Source: Bin87 sp965208015 (GTDB taxonomy: Bacteria; Chloroflexota; Dehalococcoidia; Lucifugimonadales; UBA3495). From it: a stretch of 64,000 bases of DNA. Location of the stretch: contig CBDBNT010000004.1 of the NCBI GenBank assembly GCA_965208015.1, forward strand, positions 310,001-374,000, in the 5' to 3' direction. Within the stretch, counting starts at the first letter, position 1, and every line of letters begins with the position of its first letter. The notes under the pieces were generated by a model, which was given only the letters and a program-made list of their open reading frames with translations, was not told the origin of the DNA and ran no database searches. The position numbers and the translations under genes are program-made. Below, one piece after another: positions 48,670 through 57,144 of this stretch.

Positions 48670-49500
48670 ATGGAGGATTCAACGGTGCCTGAACGCAGCC
48701 CGCGACTGGAAGGGAAGGTGGCAATAGTGACCGGCGCCGGCTCCAGCGGCCCGGGGGTCGGCAATGGCCGCGCCACCGCGACGCTGTTCGCCCGGGAGGG
48801 GGCCAAGGTCCTGCTGGTCGATATCACCGAGGAGCGGGCTGCGGAGACCATGGAGATGATCCAGGCCGAGGGCGGCGTGGCGTCCACCATCCAGGCCGAC
48901 GTGACCAGGGCCGCCGACTGCGAACGCATGGTGGAGACCTGCATCGAGCGCTACGGCCGGCTGGACATACTGGACAACAACGTGGGCATCTCCCGGCGCG
49001 GCACGGTAGTCGAGGTCTCCGAAGAAGACTGGGACCACATCATGGCGGTGAATGTGAAGACCATCGTCATGGCCAGCAAGTTCGCCATCCCGCGCATGAT
49101 GGAGGTTGGCGGCGGGTCCATCATCAACATCTCGTCCATCGCCGGACTGCGTGCCCACAGCAGCACCCCGTACACGGCGTCGAAGGCGGCGGTCATCGGC
49201 CTGACCATCTCCATGGCTGCCGACCACGGCCCCGACGGCATCCGCACCAACTGCATCGCCCCTGGCCTGGTTTACACGCCCATGGTCGCGCCCCGCATGG
49301 ATGATGACCTCCGCCAGGTCCGCAGCTCTTCGGCTCCGCTGCGCACCGAGGGCACCGCCTGGGACATCGGCAACGCGGCCCTTTTCCTGGCCAGCGACGA
49401 GGCCCGCTGGATCAACGGCGTCGTGCTCCCAGTGGACGCCGGCCTGGTGGCCACCTCCCCCGTCACCTACCAGACGCTGGCGCAGCAGGTGCGGGTGTAG
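48670..49500 (+). CDS. SDR family oxidoreductase (2)
   Basis: A 276-residue short-chain dehydrogenase: VTGAGSSGPGVGNGRA is a lengthened nucleotide loop, LDILDNNVGIS replaces the usual NNAG, and the catalytic NISSIAG...YTASKAAVIGL is intact. It ends with VLPVDAGL. It starts 12 bp after the membrane protein, but relation in function is unclear. Confidence 0.88.
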   Translation: MEDSTVPERSPRLEGKVAIVTGAGSSGPGVGNGRATATLFAREGAKVLLVDITEERAAETMEMIQAEGGVASTIQADVTRAADCERMVETCIERYGRLDILDNNVGISRRGTVVEVSEEDWDHIMAVNVKTIVMASKFAIPRMMEVGGGSIINISSIAGLRAHSSTPYTASKAAVIGLTISMAADHGPDGIRTNCIAPGLVYTPMVAPRMDDDLRQVRSSSAPLRTEGTAWDIGNAALFLASDEARWINGVVLPVDAGLVATSPVTYQTLAQQVRV

Positions 49501-49531
49501 TCTGGTAAAGTGAAAGTGTGAGAGGACTATT

Positions 49532-49864
49532 ATGACCACGCCAGACATAGACAGTTTCTCGGCAGACGTGGCTATAGGCGAATCGGTGACCGACAAGCGC
49601 AATAAATCATCGGTTGACGAGGACGTTGCCGCGTTGAACCGAAAAAGCGTCCTTTTTGTTTTTGCCGCGTGCCTGGGTCTATTGGTTTCAGTCGTCGGTC
49701 TTTTTACAGATCATTTTTACGTCGTACTGGCTGGCGCTGGCGTTGTGGCGATCGGAGCCTTAGCTTGGATCGTGGCGGCGTCAGCCCTAGTTTGGAAAAT
49801 GGCAAGAGAATTGCTCAACTCTCGTCGGACTTCGGCTGATCGCCGGCCTTTCGTCGAAGGGTGA
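49532..49864 (+). CDS. Small two-helix membrane protein
   Basis: A 110-residue protein with a charged N-terminal 38 residues, then two hydrophobic segments (VLFVFAACLGLLVSVVGLF and VVLAGAGVVAIGALAWIVAASALVW) and a basic tail. No family recognised. AGAGGA lies upstream. Its end overlaps the convergent small gene at 49815 by 50 bp. Confidence 0.55.
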   Translation: MTTPDIDSFSADVAIGESVTDKRNKSSVDEDVAALNRKSVLFVFAACLGLLVSVVGLFTDHFYVVLAGAGVVAIGALAWIVAASALVWKMARELLNSRRTSADRRPFVEG

Positions 49865-50090
49865 CAATAGCCACAAGAGCAATGAACAAGAGTGGGACTA
49901 GCGCGGCCAAGCAGAGCATCACTAGCCTGGCGTAACGAGCGGGTAGCATCAAGAAGGGGTCATCCCCGGCGGCGAAGCCGACGATGGCCACAGAAAACGC
50001 CAGTAATAGCAACAGCAAAAACCCAAAGGTGAATGCGCAACGTACTGGGGCAGGCGCAAGCCGGATTACCTGCCGTATCAGTTGCCACAC
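49815..50090 (-). CDS. Small two-helix membrane protein, convergent
   Basis: A 91-residue protein with two hydrophobic helices (CAFTFGFLLLLLLAFSVAIVGF and LVMLCLAALVPLLFIALVAIVTL) and a basic tail. It has a GTG start with no clear ribosome-binding site, so its reality is less certain than that of its neighbours. No family recognised. Confidence 0.4.
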   Translation of the reverse strand: MWQLIRQVIRLAPAPVRCAFTFGFLLLLLLAFSVAIVGFAAGDDPFLMLPARYARLVMLCLAALVPLLFIALVAIVTLRRKAGDQPKSDES

Positions 50091-50134
50091 AATACGATCT
50101 TACCGCACGTTTCGCGGTCTGGCAGCCTGCGTTG

Positions 50135-50566
50135 CTACCCCTCTATCGATACCAGCGTTAGATCAAACGTCAGGTCCTTGCCCGCCAGCGGGTGGTTGGC
50201 ATCCAGTGTCACCACTTCTTCGGTGACCGCCATGATGGTGAAGTTCACCACCTGGCCGTTCTGCTGCTGACCCTGCACGCTCGTCCCGACTTCCAGGGGC
50301 ATCTCCGGTGGAAACTCGCCCCTGGGTACCTCCATCACGCCGTCGGCATGATGCTCACCGTAGGCGTCCGCGCAGGGGATGCGCACCGTCCTGGTGTCGC
50401 CAACCGCCATTCCGATGACACCATTTTCGAAGCCGGGGATCACCTGTCCGTTCCCGATGGTGAAGGCCATAGGTGTGCCGCCTTCCGACGAGTCGAACAC
50501 TTCCCCATCATCCAGGCGGCCCGTGTAATGTACTCTAACTCTGTTCCCAGTCTGTGCTGTGGTCAA
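50135..50566 (-). CDS. slyD: FKBP-type peptidyl-prolyl isomerase, SlyD-like
   Basis: Catalyses proline isomerisation and assists folding. VRVHYTGRLDDGEVFDSSEGGTPMAFTIGNGQVIPGFENGVIGM is the FKBP active-site region, the middle is an IF-type insert, and the end (LDANHPLAGKDLTFDLTLVSI) is the SlyD signature. The His-rich metal-binding tail of E. coli SlyD is absent. The TTG at 50566 was chosen because GGAGG (50573-50577) precedes it by 6 nt; a TTG at 50578 is the alternative. Confidence 0.9.
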   Translation of the reverse strand: MTTAQTGNRVRVHYTGRLDDGEVFDSSEGGTPMAFTIGNGQVIPGFENGVIGMAVGDTRTVRIPCADAYGEHHADGVMEVPRGEFPPEMPLEVGTSVQGQQQNGQVVNFTIMAVTEEVVTLDANHPLAGKDLTFDLTLVSIEG

Positions 50567-50702
50567 TTTGGCCTCCAAGCCTTGTTTGGATGCGCCACTG
50601 TAACACGAGCGTCAAGGCGGCCCCGATTGTGATAAGGTTACGCCACTTCCAGGCCGTGCGCCTGGACCCATGCAACCCAGCGAGACAGGTTCGGGAGGAG
50701 CC

Positions 50703-51794
50703 ATGAAGTACGGACTGTTCATGATGCCGTCGCATCCGCCGGAACGGAACATCTACGAAGCCCACCAGTGGGACCTGGATTACCTGGCCTTGTGCGACGA
50801 ACTTGGCTTCGACGAGGCCTGGATCGGCGAGCACTTCACCTCGCCCTGGGAGCCTATCCCCGCGCCGGACCTGCTCATCGCCCAGGCCCTGATGCGAACC
50901 AAGAACATCAAGCTGGGCTCGGGGGCGCACCTGCTGCCCTTCCACCATCCCGCCGAACTGGCTCACCGGGTGGCCTACCTTGACCACATTTCCCAGGGCA
51001 GGTTCCTGTTCGGGGTCGGCGCCAGCGGTCTCCCCAGCGACTGGGCGCTGTTCGACATCGACGGCAATAACGGCGAGCACCGGGACATGACCCGGGAGTC
51101 GCTGGACATTATCCTCAAGATCTGGGCGAACGACGGCCCATTCGAGTACAAGGGCAAATACTGGAACGTCAGCATTCCTGAGCCGATGTACGGCACCCTG
51201 GAGTTCTTCCTGCGGCCCTACCAGCAGCCCCATCCGCCCATCGGCGTGGCCTCGGTCAGCTACAAGTCTCCCACGCTGATGATTGCCGGCGAGCGCGGGT
51301 TCATCCCTATGAGCCTGGCCCTCAACGCCGACTACTGCCGCAGCCACTGGGAGGCAATCGAGGAGGGCGCCGCGCGCACCGGTCGTACCCCCTCCCGCGC
51401 CGACTGGCGTCTGGTTCGCGACGTCTACGTGGCCGACACCGATGAGGAGGCCCGCGACCTCGCCCTCAACGGCATGCTGGGGCGCGTCTGGCACGACTAC
51501 CTGCTGCCGCTGTTCCGCGAGTTCGACCTGATGAAGGTCTTCAAGCACGATGACGAGGTGCCTGACGAGGCCGTCAACATCGAGTACATGGCCGAGCACC
51601 TGTGGTTGATCGGCTCGCCCGACACCGTCGCCGAGAAGATCAACCGGCTGTACGGCGACGTGGGCGGCTTCGGCGGCCTGCTGATGCTGGTGTACGACCA
51701 GTCGGAGAATAACGCGGCCTGGGAGCACTCCACCCGCCTGCTGGCCAACAGGGTCATGCCCCAGGTGGCCCACCTCACCGGCGCGTCGGCGTAA
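50703..51794 (+). CDS. LLM-class flavin/F420-dependent oxidoreductase (3)
   Basis: A 363-residue luciferase-like enzyme: KYGLFMMPSHPPERNIYEAHQWDLDYLALCDELGFDEAWIGEHFTSPWEP, LGSGAHLLPFHHPAELAHRVAYLDHISQGRFLFGVGASG, and PYQQPHPPIGVASVSYKSP. GGGAGGAG precedes the ATG. The third LLM paralogue in the window; the substrate is unknown. Confidence 0.88.
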   Translation: MKYGLFMMPSHPPERNIYEAHQWDLDYLALCDELGFDEAWIGEHFTSPWEPIPAPDLLIAQALMRTKNIKLGSGAHLLPFHHPAELAHRVAYLDHISQGRFLFGVGASGLPSDWALFDIDGNNGEHRDMTRESLDIILKIWANDGPFEYKGKYWNVSIPEPMYGTLEFFLRPYQQPHPPIGVASVSYKSPTLMIAGERGFIPMSLALNADYCRSHWEAIEEGAARTGRTPSRADWRLVRDVYVADTDEEARDLALNGMLGRVWHDYLLPLFREFDLMKVFKHDDEVPDEAVNIEYMAEHLWLIGSPDTVAEKINRLYGDVGGFGGLLMLVYDQSENNAAWEHSTRLLANRVMPQVAHLTGASA

Positions 51795-51849
51795 CCACCA
51801 TCGGAGGAGGTCCTATCATTAGATTGGATCGCCAGTATGGAGGGGGCCC

Positions 51850-52137
51850 ATGGCCCGCAAGGTAAAACGTCTTGAACTGGAACCGCTGCCAAAGCCAACG
51901 GTTGTGTACGTCCCTGAGACCGAGACGCTGTATATTGAAAACGGACGGGTACGTGAAGACGCCGAAGAGATGGCTGATGGCATCCTGGTCTACTACGACA
52001 GGGACGACGAGGCATCGGCAGTAGCGCTCAACATCGAACAGGCGGAGCAAGTGCTGAAGCCTTTCGTTGACGCCATTCTGGCTAAGTACGGAGTAACTCC
52101 CGAACAGTGCCTTGTGGCCAATGAGACGTCGGACTGA
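51850..52137 (+). CDS. Small conserved protein (DUF2283-like)
   Basis: A 95-residue protein: KRLELEPLPKPTVVYVPETETLYIENGR, GILVYYDRDDEASAVALNI and EQVLKPFVDAILAKYG. It is a clear paralogue of the gene at the right window edge (63742), which follows a small toxin-like gene; here no such partner is adjacent. GGAGGG lies upstream. The DUF2283 likeness is tentative. Confidence 0.6.
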   Translation: MARKVKRLELEPLPKPTVVYVPETETLYIENGRVREDAEEMADGILVYYDRDDEASAVALNIEQAEQVLKPFVDAILAKYGVTPEQCLVANETSD

Positions 52138-52189
52138 CGCCAGCCAGTGGCACATCCCTGTGACTATCTCCTCTGAGGAGCATCACCAA

Positions 52190-52975
52190 ATGCAGGAAAA
52201 CCGAGTAAGACGCGCGCTGCGGGAAAACCGCCTCGCCCTGGGAACCTACGTGACCTTCGCAGATCCCCAGGTCGTCGAGATCATCGGCTTGGCCGGGTTC
52301 GACGCGGCCTTCATCGACATGGAGCACACGACCTTCGACCTGGGGCTCGTGAACCAGATGATCATGGCGGCGGACCTGGCGGGTGTGACCTCCATGATCC
52401 GCATTCCCGGCAACAACGAAAACCTCATCCTGAGATTGCTTGATGCCGGCGCCCAGGGGATCATCATTCCCCATATTGACGGGCTCGAAGGGGCGAAGCG
52501 CGCCGTGGACGCCGTTCGTTACGCGCCGATGGGTCATCGCGGCGGTGCCGGCGGGACTCGCGCCGCCCGATTCGGCACGGTGGGTTGGGATGAGCACACC
52601 CGCACCTCCAACGAGAACATCATCCTTTCGGTCATGACCGAGGACGAGCGCGGTATCAGCGAAATCGGCCAGATCGCAGCGCTTCCCGGCATCGACCTCG
52701 TGTCCATTGGCCCCACCGACTTTTCCGAGTACATGGGGATTCGCGATCCGCAGAGCCCGGTCATCCGCGCCCGCCTGGAGGAACTGGCCGCAGAGGTCAA
52801 AGCCGCCGGCGGAGCCAAACTTTCGATGCCAATGAACCATCCGGCATTCCCGCTGTCGGCGTCCGAACTCCAGGCCATGGGCGTGGGCTACACCCACGTT
52901 GCGCCTCCTCCAACGGCGGTGCTGCTACGGTCGCTCCAGCAGCGGATCACCGACATCCGCGCCGAGTTGGGCTAG
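52190..52975 (+). CDS. HpcH/HpaI-family aldolase
   Basis: A 261-residue class II pyruvate-type aldolase: RRALRENRLALGTYVTFADPQVVEIIGLAGFDAAFIDMEHTTFD with the metal-site Glu/Asp region, the MIRIPGNNE motif, GAQGIIIPHI, YAPMGHRGG and DLVSIGPTDFSEYMG. It cleaves or forms 4-hydroxy-2-oxo acids. GAGGAG precedes the ATG. Confidence 0.92.
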   Translation: MQENRVRRALRENRLALGTYVTFADPQVVEIIGLAGFDAAFIDMEHTTFDLGLVNQMIMAADLAGVTSMIRIPGNNENLILRLLDAGAQGIIIPHIDGLEGAKRAVDAVRYAPMGHRGGAGGTRAARFGTVGWDEHTRTSNENIILSVMTEDERGISEIGQIAALPGIDLVSIGPTDFSEYMGIRDPQSPVIRARLEELAAEVKAAGGAKLSMPMNHPAFPLSASELQAMGVGYTHVAPPPTAVLLRSLQQRITDIRAELG

Positions 52976-52986
52976 TCCAATCGTAA

Positions 52987-53676
52987 GTGTGGAACCACGG
53001 CGAGGACCGGTCGCTCCCGGCAATTGCATGGAGGTTGCTGGGTGTTGTGCTGGTCTTGGCTACTTTGGCTTGCAGCGCGGATCCAATACCAACCGCTACG
53101 CCCGCCGCGGTGCCCTTGCCCACCATCACGCGAACGCTGACCGCTGCGGCAACCACGGCGCCAACACCGACACCGGTCCCCAGCGTTGTGTCCACGCCCA
53201 CAGTTACCCCGTCCCCAACCGACACTCCCGCGCCGACGCTGACGCTGACACCGACCCCAACACTGTTCCCGGAAGGCGGCGCCCGGGTCATCATCGGTGA
53301 TGCCGTCTATTGGGTCGATCTGGCGCTGACCCCCGAAGAGAGGAGCCAGGGCCTGTCGGGACGGCCATCGCTGAACATCCATGCGGGAATGCTTTTCGTG
53401 TACGATGACGACGGCCCACGCACCTTCTGGATGCCCGACATGCACTTCCCACTGGACATGGTGTGGATCCGGTCCGACTGTATAGTGGACGGTGTAACTT
53501 CCGACGTCCCAAACCCGCCCGCAGACACCCCGCGGGATCAACTGCCCCGCTACCCTTCCAGCGGGCCGGTGCATTTCATCCTGGAAATCAACGCCGGACA
53601 AGCTGACGCTCACGCAATCGTCCCGGGCGCACTGGTACAATTCGGCGGCCAAATCGAAGGCCGGTGGGGCTGCTGA
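52987..53676 (+). CDS. DUF192 domain lipoprotein
   Basis: A 229-residue exported lipoprotein (lipobox LATLAC) with a long Thr/Pro-rich spacer typical of Chloroflexota surface proteins. The C-terminal DUF192 domain is complete: VDLALTPEERSQGLSGRPSL, GMLFVYDDDGPRTFWMPDMHFPLDMVWI, and ILEINAGQADAHAIVPGALVQF. The role of DUF192 is unknown. It has a GTG start, 11 bp after the aldolase. Confidence 0.85.
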   Translation: MWNHGEDRSLPAIAWRLLGVVLVLATLACSADPIPTATPAAVPLPTITRTLTAAATTAPTPTPVPSVVSTPTVTPSPTDTPAPTLTLTPTPTLFPEGGARVIIGDAVYWVDLALTPEERSQGLSGRPSLNIHAGMLFVYDDDGPRTFWMPDMHFPLDMVWIRSDCIVDGVTSDVPNPPADTPRDQLPRYPSSGPVHFILEINAGQADAHAIVPGALVQFGGQIEGRWGC

Positions 53677-53715
53677 CCACTCTCTCCAAATCCTCTACCA
53701 AAGGAACTCGACACA

Positions 53716-54696
53716 ATGCAGGTAATAGTTTCCGGCTCTCTCGCCATTGATCGCATCATGACCTACAACGGGCGCTTCGGTGACCACATCGTCCCCGAGC
53801 GGGTACACCAGATCAATCTGAGCTTTGCGGTGGCTGGCTTCAAAGCGTACTTCGGCGGAACCGCCGGGAACATCGCCTATTCGTTGGCCATGCTTGGTCA
53901 GGAACCCCGTATCGCCGCCGCCATCGGTTCCGATTACCGCGATTACTTCACGTGGCTTGCCGACAACGGCATTTCAACCGACGACATCCGCATCGTTAAT
54001 GAAGAAGCGACCGCGTCAGCGTTCATCTTCACCGATCTCGCCGACAACCAGATCACCGCGTTCAATCCCGGCGCAATGATGCACACCACGGGCTTCGACT
54101 TCGGCGCGGTCGATCCGGCGGACACCATCAACATAGTTGGTCCGGGCAATTACACCGACATGGCCGACTTTGCCGCCGATGGTCACGCCGCCGGCATCTA
54201 CACGATATTCGACCCGGGTCAATCGCTCCCCTCATGGGACGCCGACGGGCTCACTGCATGCATCGCCAACTCACACTTGCTGATCGCCAACGATTACGAA
54301 ATGGCGCTCATCTCGGAGAAGACCGGCCGTGACGACGCCGGGCTGCTGGAACTGACCGGCGCCCTGGTCACCACGCTGGGGGAACAAGGCGCCCGCGTCA
54401 CCATCCCCGGGGGACAGGCGATTGTTCCACCCGTCAGCACGGACAAAGTCGTGGACCCAACCGGCGCCGGCGACGCCTTCCGCGGTGGTCTGATACTGGG
54501 TCTGATCCACCCCGTGATCGCCGCCCATGCGAACGAAGGCGGCAGCTTTGCTTCCATCACGCTGCGTCAGTTGGAGCGCGCTGCCCAGATCGGCTCGGCC
54601 TGCGCCCATTTCGCTATCCAGCAGCATGGCACCCAGGAATACCGCTACACCAGGGAAGAGCTGGACGCGGTGCTGGAACGCGCCTACAGCAGCTAA
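53716..54696 (+). CDS. PfkB family carbohydrate/nucleoside kinase
   Basis: A 326-residue ribokinase-fold kinase with AYFGGTAGNIAYSLAMLGQ (substrate loop) and the catalytic anion hole DPTGAGDAFRGG. The opening VSGSLAIDRIMTYNGRFGDHI resembles adenosine-kinase-like members. The phosphate acceptor (sugar or nucleoside) cannot be fixed from sequence alone. Confidence 0.9.
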   Translation: MQVIVSGSLAIDRIMTYNGRFGDHIVPERVHQINLSFAVAGFKAYFGGTAGNIAYSLAMLGQEPRIAAAIGSDYRDYFTWLADNGISTDDIRIVNEEATASAFIFTDLADNQITAFNPGAMMHTTGFDFGAVDPADTINIVGPGNYTDMADFAADGHAAGIYTIFDPGQSLPSWDADGLTACIANSHLLIANDYEMALISEKTGRDDAGLLELTGALVTTLGEQGARVTIPGGQAIVPPVSTDKVVDPTGAGDAFRGGLILGLIHPVIAAHANEGGSFASITLRQLERAAQIGSACAHFAIQQHGTQEYRYTREELDAVLERAYSS

Positions 54697-54738
54697 TTCA
54701 GGGCGACTGGCCGCGCGATCGGAAATAGTGGCCAGTCT

Positions 54739-55506
54739 TTATACGATATACCGTCCGCCCACCACGTTCATGCGGTCGCCGGTGATGTACGACGACTCGT
54801 CGCTGGCGTAGAAAAGGCAGGCGTTGGCGATGTCCTGCACCGTGCCCTGCCGGCCCAGAGGGATCTCTTTCAGGTGCTGGTCGGAGCCGCGGGCCACGTC
54901 CTGGAACTCCGGATACCACTCCGGGTGGGCGCGCGCAGTGTCGGTGGAACCGGGGTTGACCAGGTTGGCGCGCACGCCGTACTGGGCGCACTCGGCCGCA
55001 ACCGCGCCGATCAGGCCGAGTAGGCCCGTTTTGGCCGTGGTGACGATTGCGGTGTCGGGTCGGCCGGTAATGGCCGACTGCCCGCCCAACCCGATGATGC
55101 TCCCGGAACGCTGCTCGATCATGCCCGGCAGGACGGCGTGGATCAGGTAGAACGCGGAGTGCAGGTTGGTTGCCATCACGTTCTGCCACTCTTCCACGGT
55201 TACTTCGAGGATGGGCTTGTGCGGGCGCACCGCCACGTTGCTCACCAGCACGTCCACTGTTCCCAGGGCGTCGATGCCCTCCGCCACCATATCGGCCACG
55301 CGGTCAGGGTCCGCCACGTCGCCGATCACCGTATGGGTCTGGACGCCCAGCTCACGGCATTCCGCCGCCACCGCCTCCAGTTCCTCGGCTGACTGGCGAG
55401 TGTTCAGGATCAGGTTGGCACCCTCGCGGGCGAAGGTGCGTGCGATTTCGGCCCCAATGTTGCGGCTCGCGCCGGTGATCATTGCTGTCTTGTTTTCCAA
55501 ACGCAT
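54739..55506 (-). CDS. SDR family protein lacking catalytic tyrosine
   Basis: A 255-residue short-chain dehydrogenase-fold protein. The nucleotide site MITGASRNIGAEIA is normal, but NNAG reads SNVAV and the Y-x3-K motif reads V-T-T-A-K (AIVTTAKTGLLGLIG), so the catalytic Tyr is missing. It ends with RMNVVGGRYIV. It may use another base, or be a non-catalytic binding protein. The ATG at 55506 is the family start. Confidence 0.82.
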   Translation of the reverse strand: MRLENKTAMITGASRNIGAEIARTFAREGANLILNTRQSAEELEAVAAECRELGVQTHTVIGDVADPDRVADMVAEGIDALGTVDVLVSNVAVRPHKPILEVTVEEWQNVMATNLHSAFYLIHAVLPGMIEQRSGSIIGLGGQSAITGRPDTAIVTTAKTGLLGLIGAVAAECAQYGVRANLVNPGSTDTARAHPEWYPEFQDVARGSDQHLKEIPLGRQGTVQDIANACLFYASDESSYITGDRMNVVGGRYIV

Positions 55507-55523
55507 TGCTATCCTCATCTTAG

Positions 55524-55736
55524 CTATTTGTTACGTCGCCCCTGTCGCAACGACAGTCTAATCAGAGATATTCCCGCGCCGCCAATTGTGATAAGAGACG
55601 CTATTACGTAGAGAATATCAGTAGGGTCCAGTAGAAGGCGCAGGGCGATTACTGCCAGCAGCGTCACCGTCAATGCTCCGATTACCAGAGCGCAAGTCAG
55701 CAATATCGCTTTGGCAGCTAATGAATAGATGCCCAC
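55524..55736 (-). CDS. Small two-helix membrane protein
   Basis: A 70-residue hydrophobic protein (AILLTCALVIGALTVTLLAVIALRLLL and LYVIASLITIGGAGISLI) with a basic end. It has a GTG start 3 bp after the preceding small gene, so the two form a tiny operon. No family recognised. Confidence 0.5.
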   Translation of the reverse strand: MGIYSLAAKAILLTCALVIGALTVTLLAVIALRLLLDPTDILYVIASLITIGGAGISLIRLSLRQGRRNK

Positions 55737-55739
55737 TGG

Positions 55740-55934
55740 TCAGCGGCCGAAATCGGTGGTCAGTATCAGGACTATACCTGACACTGCGCCGGAAATCCCA
55801 GCCAAACCGGCGATGGAACCGCCCACGACTGAAGTCACGGGCTGGACGCTTGGCACGACAAACTCCCCAGCCAGTACCGCCAGCATACCGATGAAAAACA
55901 CGACCATCGACAACAAGAAGATCCGGTCCCACAT
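55740..55934 (-). CDS. Small membrane protein
   Basis: A 64-residue protein with two hydrophobic stretches (IFLLSMVVFFIGMLAVLAGEFVV and VVGGSIAGLAGISGAVSGIVLIL). The ATG has a GGAGAGAAGGA stretch upstream. It pairs with the next small membrane gene; function unknown. Confidence 0.55.
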   Translation of the reverse strand: MWDRIFLLSMVVFFIGMLAVLAGEFVVPSVQPVTSVVGGSIAGLAGISGAVSGIVLILTTDFGR

Positions 55935-55979
55935 GGCGTCCTTCTCTCCGACACAAGATGCAGCTAACGATATGGTATC

Positions 55980-56011
55980 AAAAACCCGGGACGGCGAGCA
56001 CCGTCCCGGGT
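55980..56011 (-). terminator. Rho-independent terminator of the opp ATPase genes
   Basis: On the minus strand ACCCGGGACGG pairs perfectly with CCGTCCCGGGT across a 6-nt loop and is followed by TTTTT-GATA (complement of 55980-55984 and beyond). It lies 27 bp past the oppF stop. Confidence 0.85.
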
Positions 56012-56037
56012 GAATGTCGCAGAGATTTCGGAAGTGC

Positions 56038-57078
56038 TCAGTAAGGCCCGTAACCTGGCACGTTGATGCAGGCCGCGATGTGGTCCGGCAGCACTTCCCG
56101 CGCTTCCGGGTTGACGCGCGAGCAGTCGTCCGTAGCGATGGGACAGCGGGGATGGAAGACGCAGCCGCTGGGCGGGTTCAACGGGCTGGGAACCTCGCCG
56201 GAAAGAATGATCCGTTCCCGCTGGGCGTCCAGCACCGGGTCGGGAATCGGCACCGCCGACAGCAGCGCGCGCGTGTAGGGATGCTGCGGGTTCTCGTAGA
56301 TGGCGTTGCGGTCCGCGATCTCCACGATCTTGCCCAGGTACATCACCGCGACCCGGTCGCTGATGTGACGCACCACCGAAAGGTCGTGGGCGATGAACAG
56401 GTAGGTGAGGTCGTACCGCTCCTGCAGGTCCTCCAGCAGGTTGATGATCTGCGCCTGGATGGACACGTCCAAAGCCGAAACCGGCTCGTCGCAGACAATG
56501 AAGTCGGGGTCAACGCTGAGCGCGCGGGCTACGCCGATGCGCTGGCGCTGTCCGCCGCTGAACTCGTGGGGGAAACGGTCTGCCATGTAGGGGTTCAAGC
56601 CCACGTTGTTCAGCAGCTCGCCCACTCGTTCCCGGTACTCTCGCTTGTTGTTGACCAGCCCGTGCACTGCCAGGGGTTCGCCGATGATGTTGCCGGCGGT
56701 CATGCGCGGGTTGAGCGAGCTGTAGGGGTCCTGGAAGATGATTTGCATCTGGCGGCGCATGGCCCGCATCTGGCCGGTTTTGGCCTGGGCAATGTCAACG
56801 CCGTTGAACCAGATCTGTCCGTCGGTGGGGCGGTAGAGACGCAGAATGCAGCGACCCGTCGTGGTCTTGCCGCAGCCCGATTCTCCAACCATGCCCAGGG
56901 TCTCGCCGCGACGCACGGTGAAATTCACGCCGTCAATGGCTTTGATGTAGGCAACCGCCCGTTGGAACAGGATGCCCGAGGTTACCGGAAAGTGCATCTT
57001 GAGGTCGCGTACGTCCAGCAGCAGGTCTGCTGCTGCCGGCGTCGTGGCGGCAGTTTGGGGCATCTCAGCAGTTGTCAT
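56038..57078 (-). CDS. oppF: Oligopeptide/dipeptide ABC transporter ATP-binding protein, OppF-like
   Basis: A 346-residue ATPase: Walker A GESGCGKTTTG, signature FSGGQRQRIGVARAL, Walker B FIVCDEPVSALD, and the C-terminal oligopeptide-type extension with clustered Cys (GCVFHPRCPIATDDC) that can bind an iron-sulfur cluster. It energises uptake of peptides or similar solutes with OppD. The permease genes are not in the window. GGGAG precedes the ATG. Confidence 0.92.
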   Translation of the reverse strand: MTTAEMPQTAATTPAAADLLLDVRDLKMHFPVTSGILFQRAVAYIKAIDGVNFTVRRGETLGMVGESGCGKTTTGRCILRLYRPTDGQIWFNGVDIAQAKTGQMRAMRRQMQIIFQDPYSSLNPRMTAGNIIGEPLAVHGLVNNKREYRERVGELLNNVGLNPYMADRFPHEFSGGQRQRIGVARALSVDPDFIVCDEPVSALDVSIQAQIINLLEDLQERYDLTYLFIAHDLSVVRHISDRVAVMYLGKIVEIADRNAIYENPQHPYTRALLSAVPIPDPVLDAQRERIILSGEVPSPLNPPSGCVFHPRCPIATDDCSRVNPEAREVLPDHIAACINVPGYGPY

Positions 57079-57144
57079 CGTGAAACTCCCTTTTCAGGAA
57101 TGTCATTGCCACTGGTAACCAAACGACGATGGTCGCGCCGGCGG

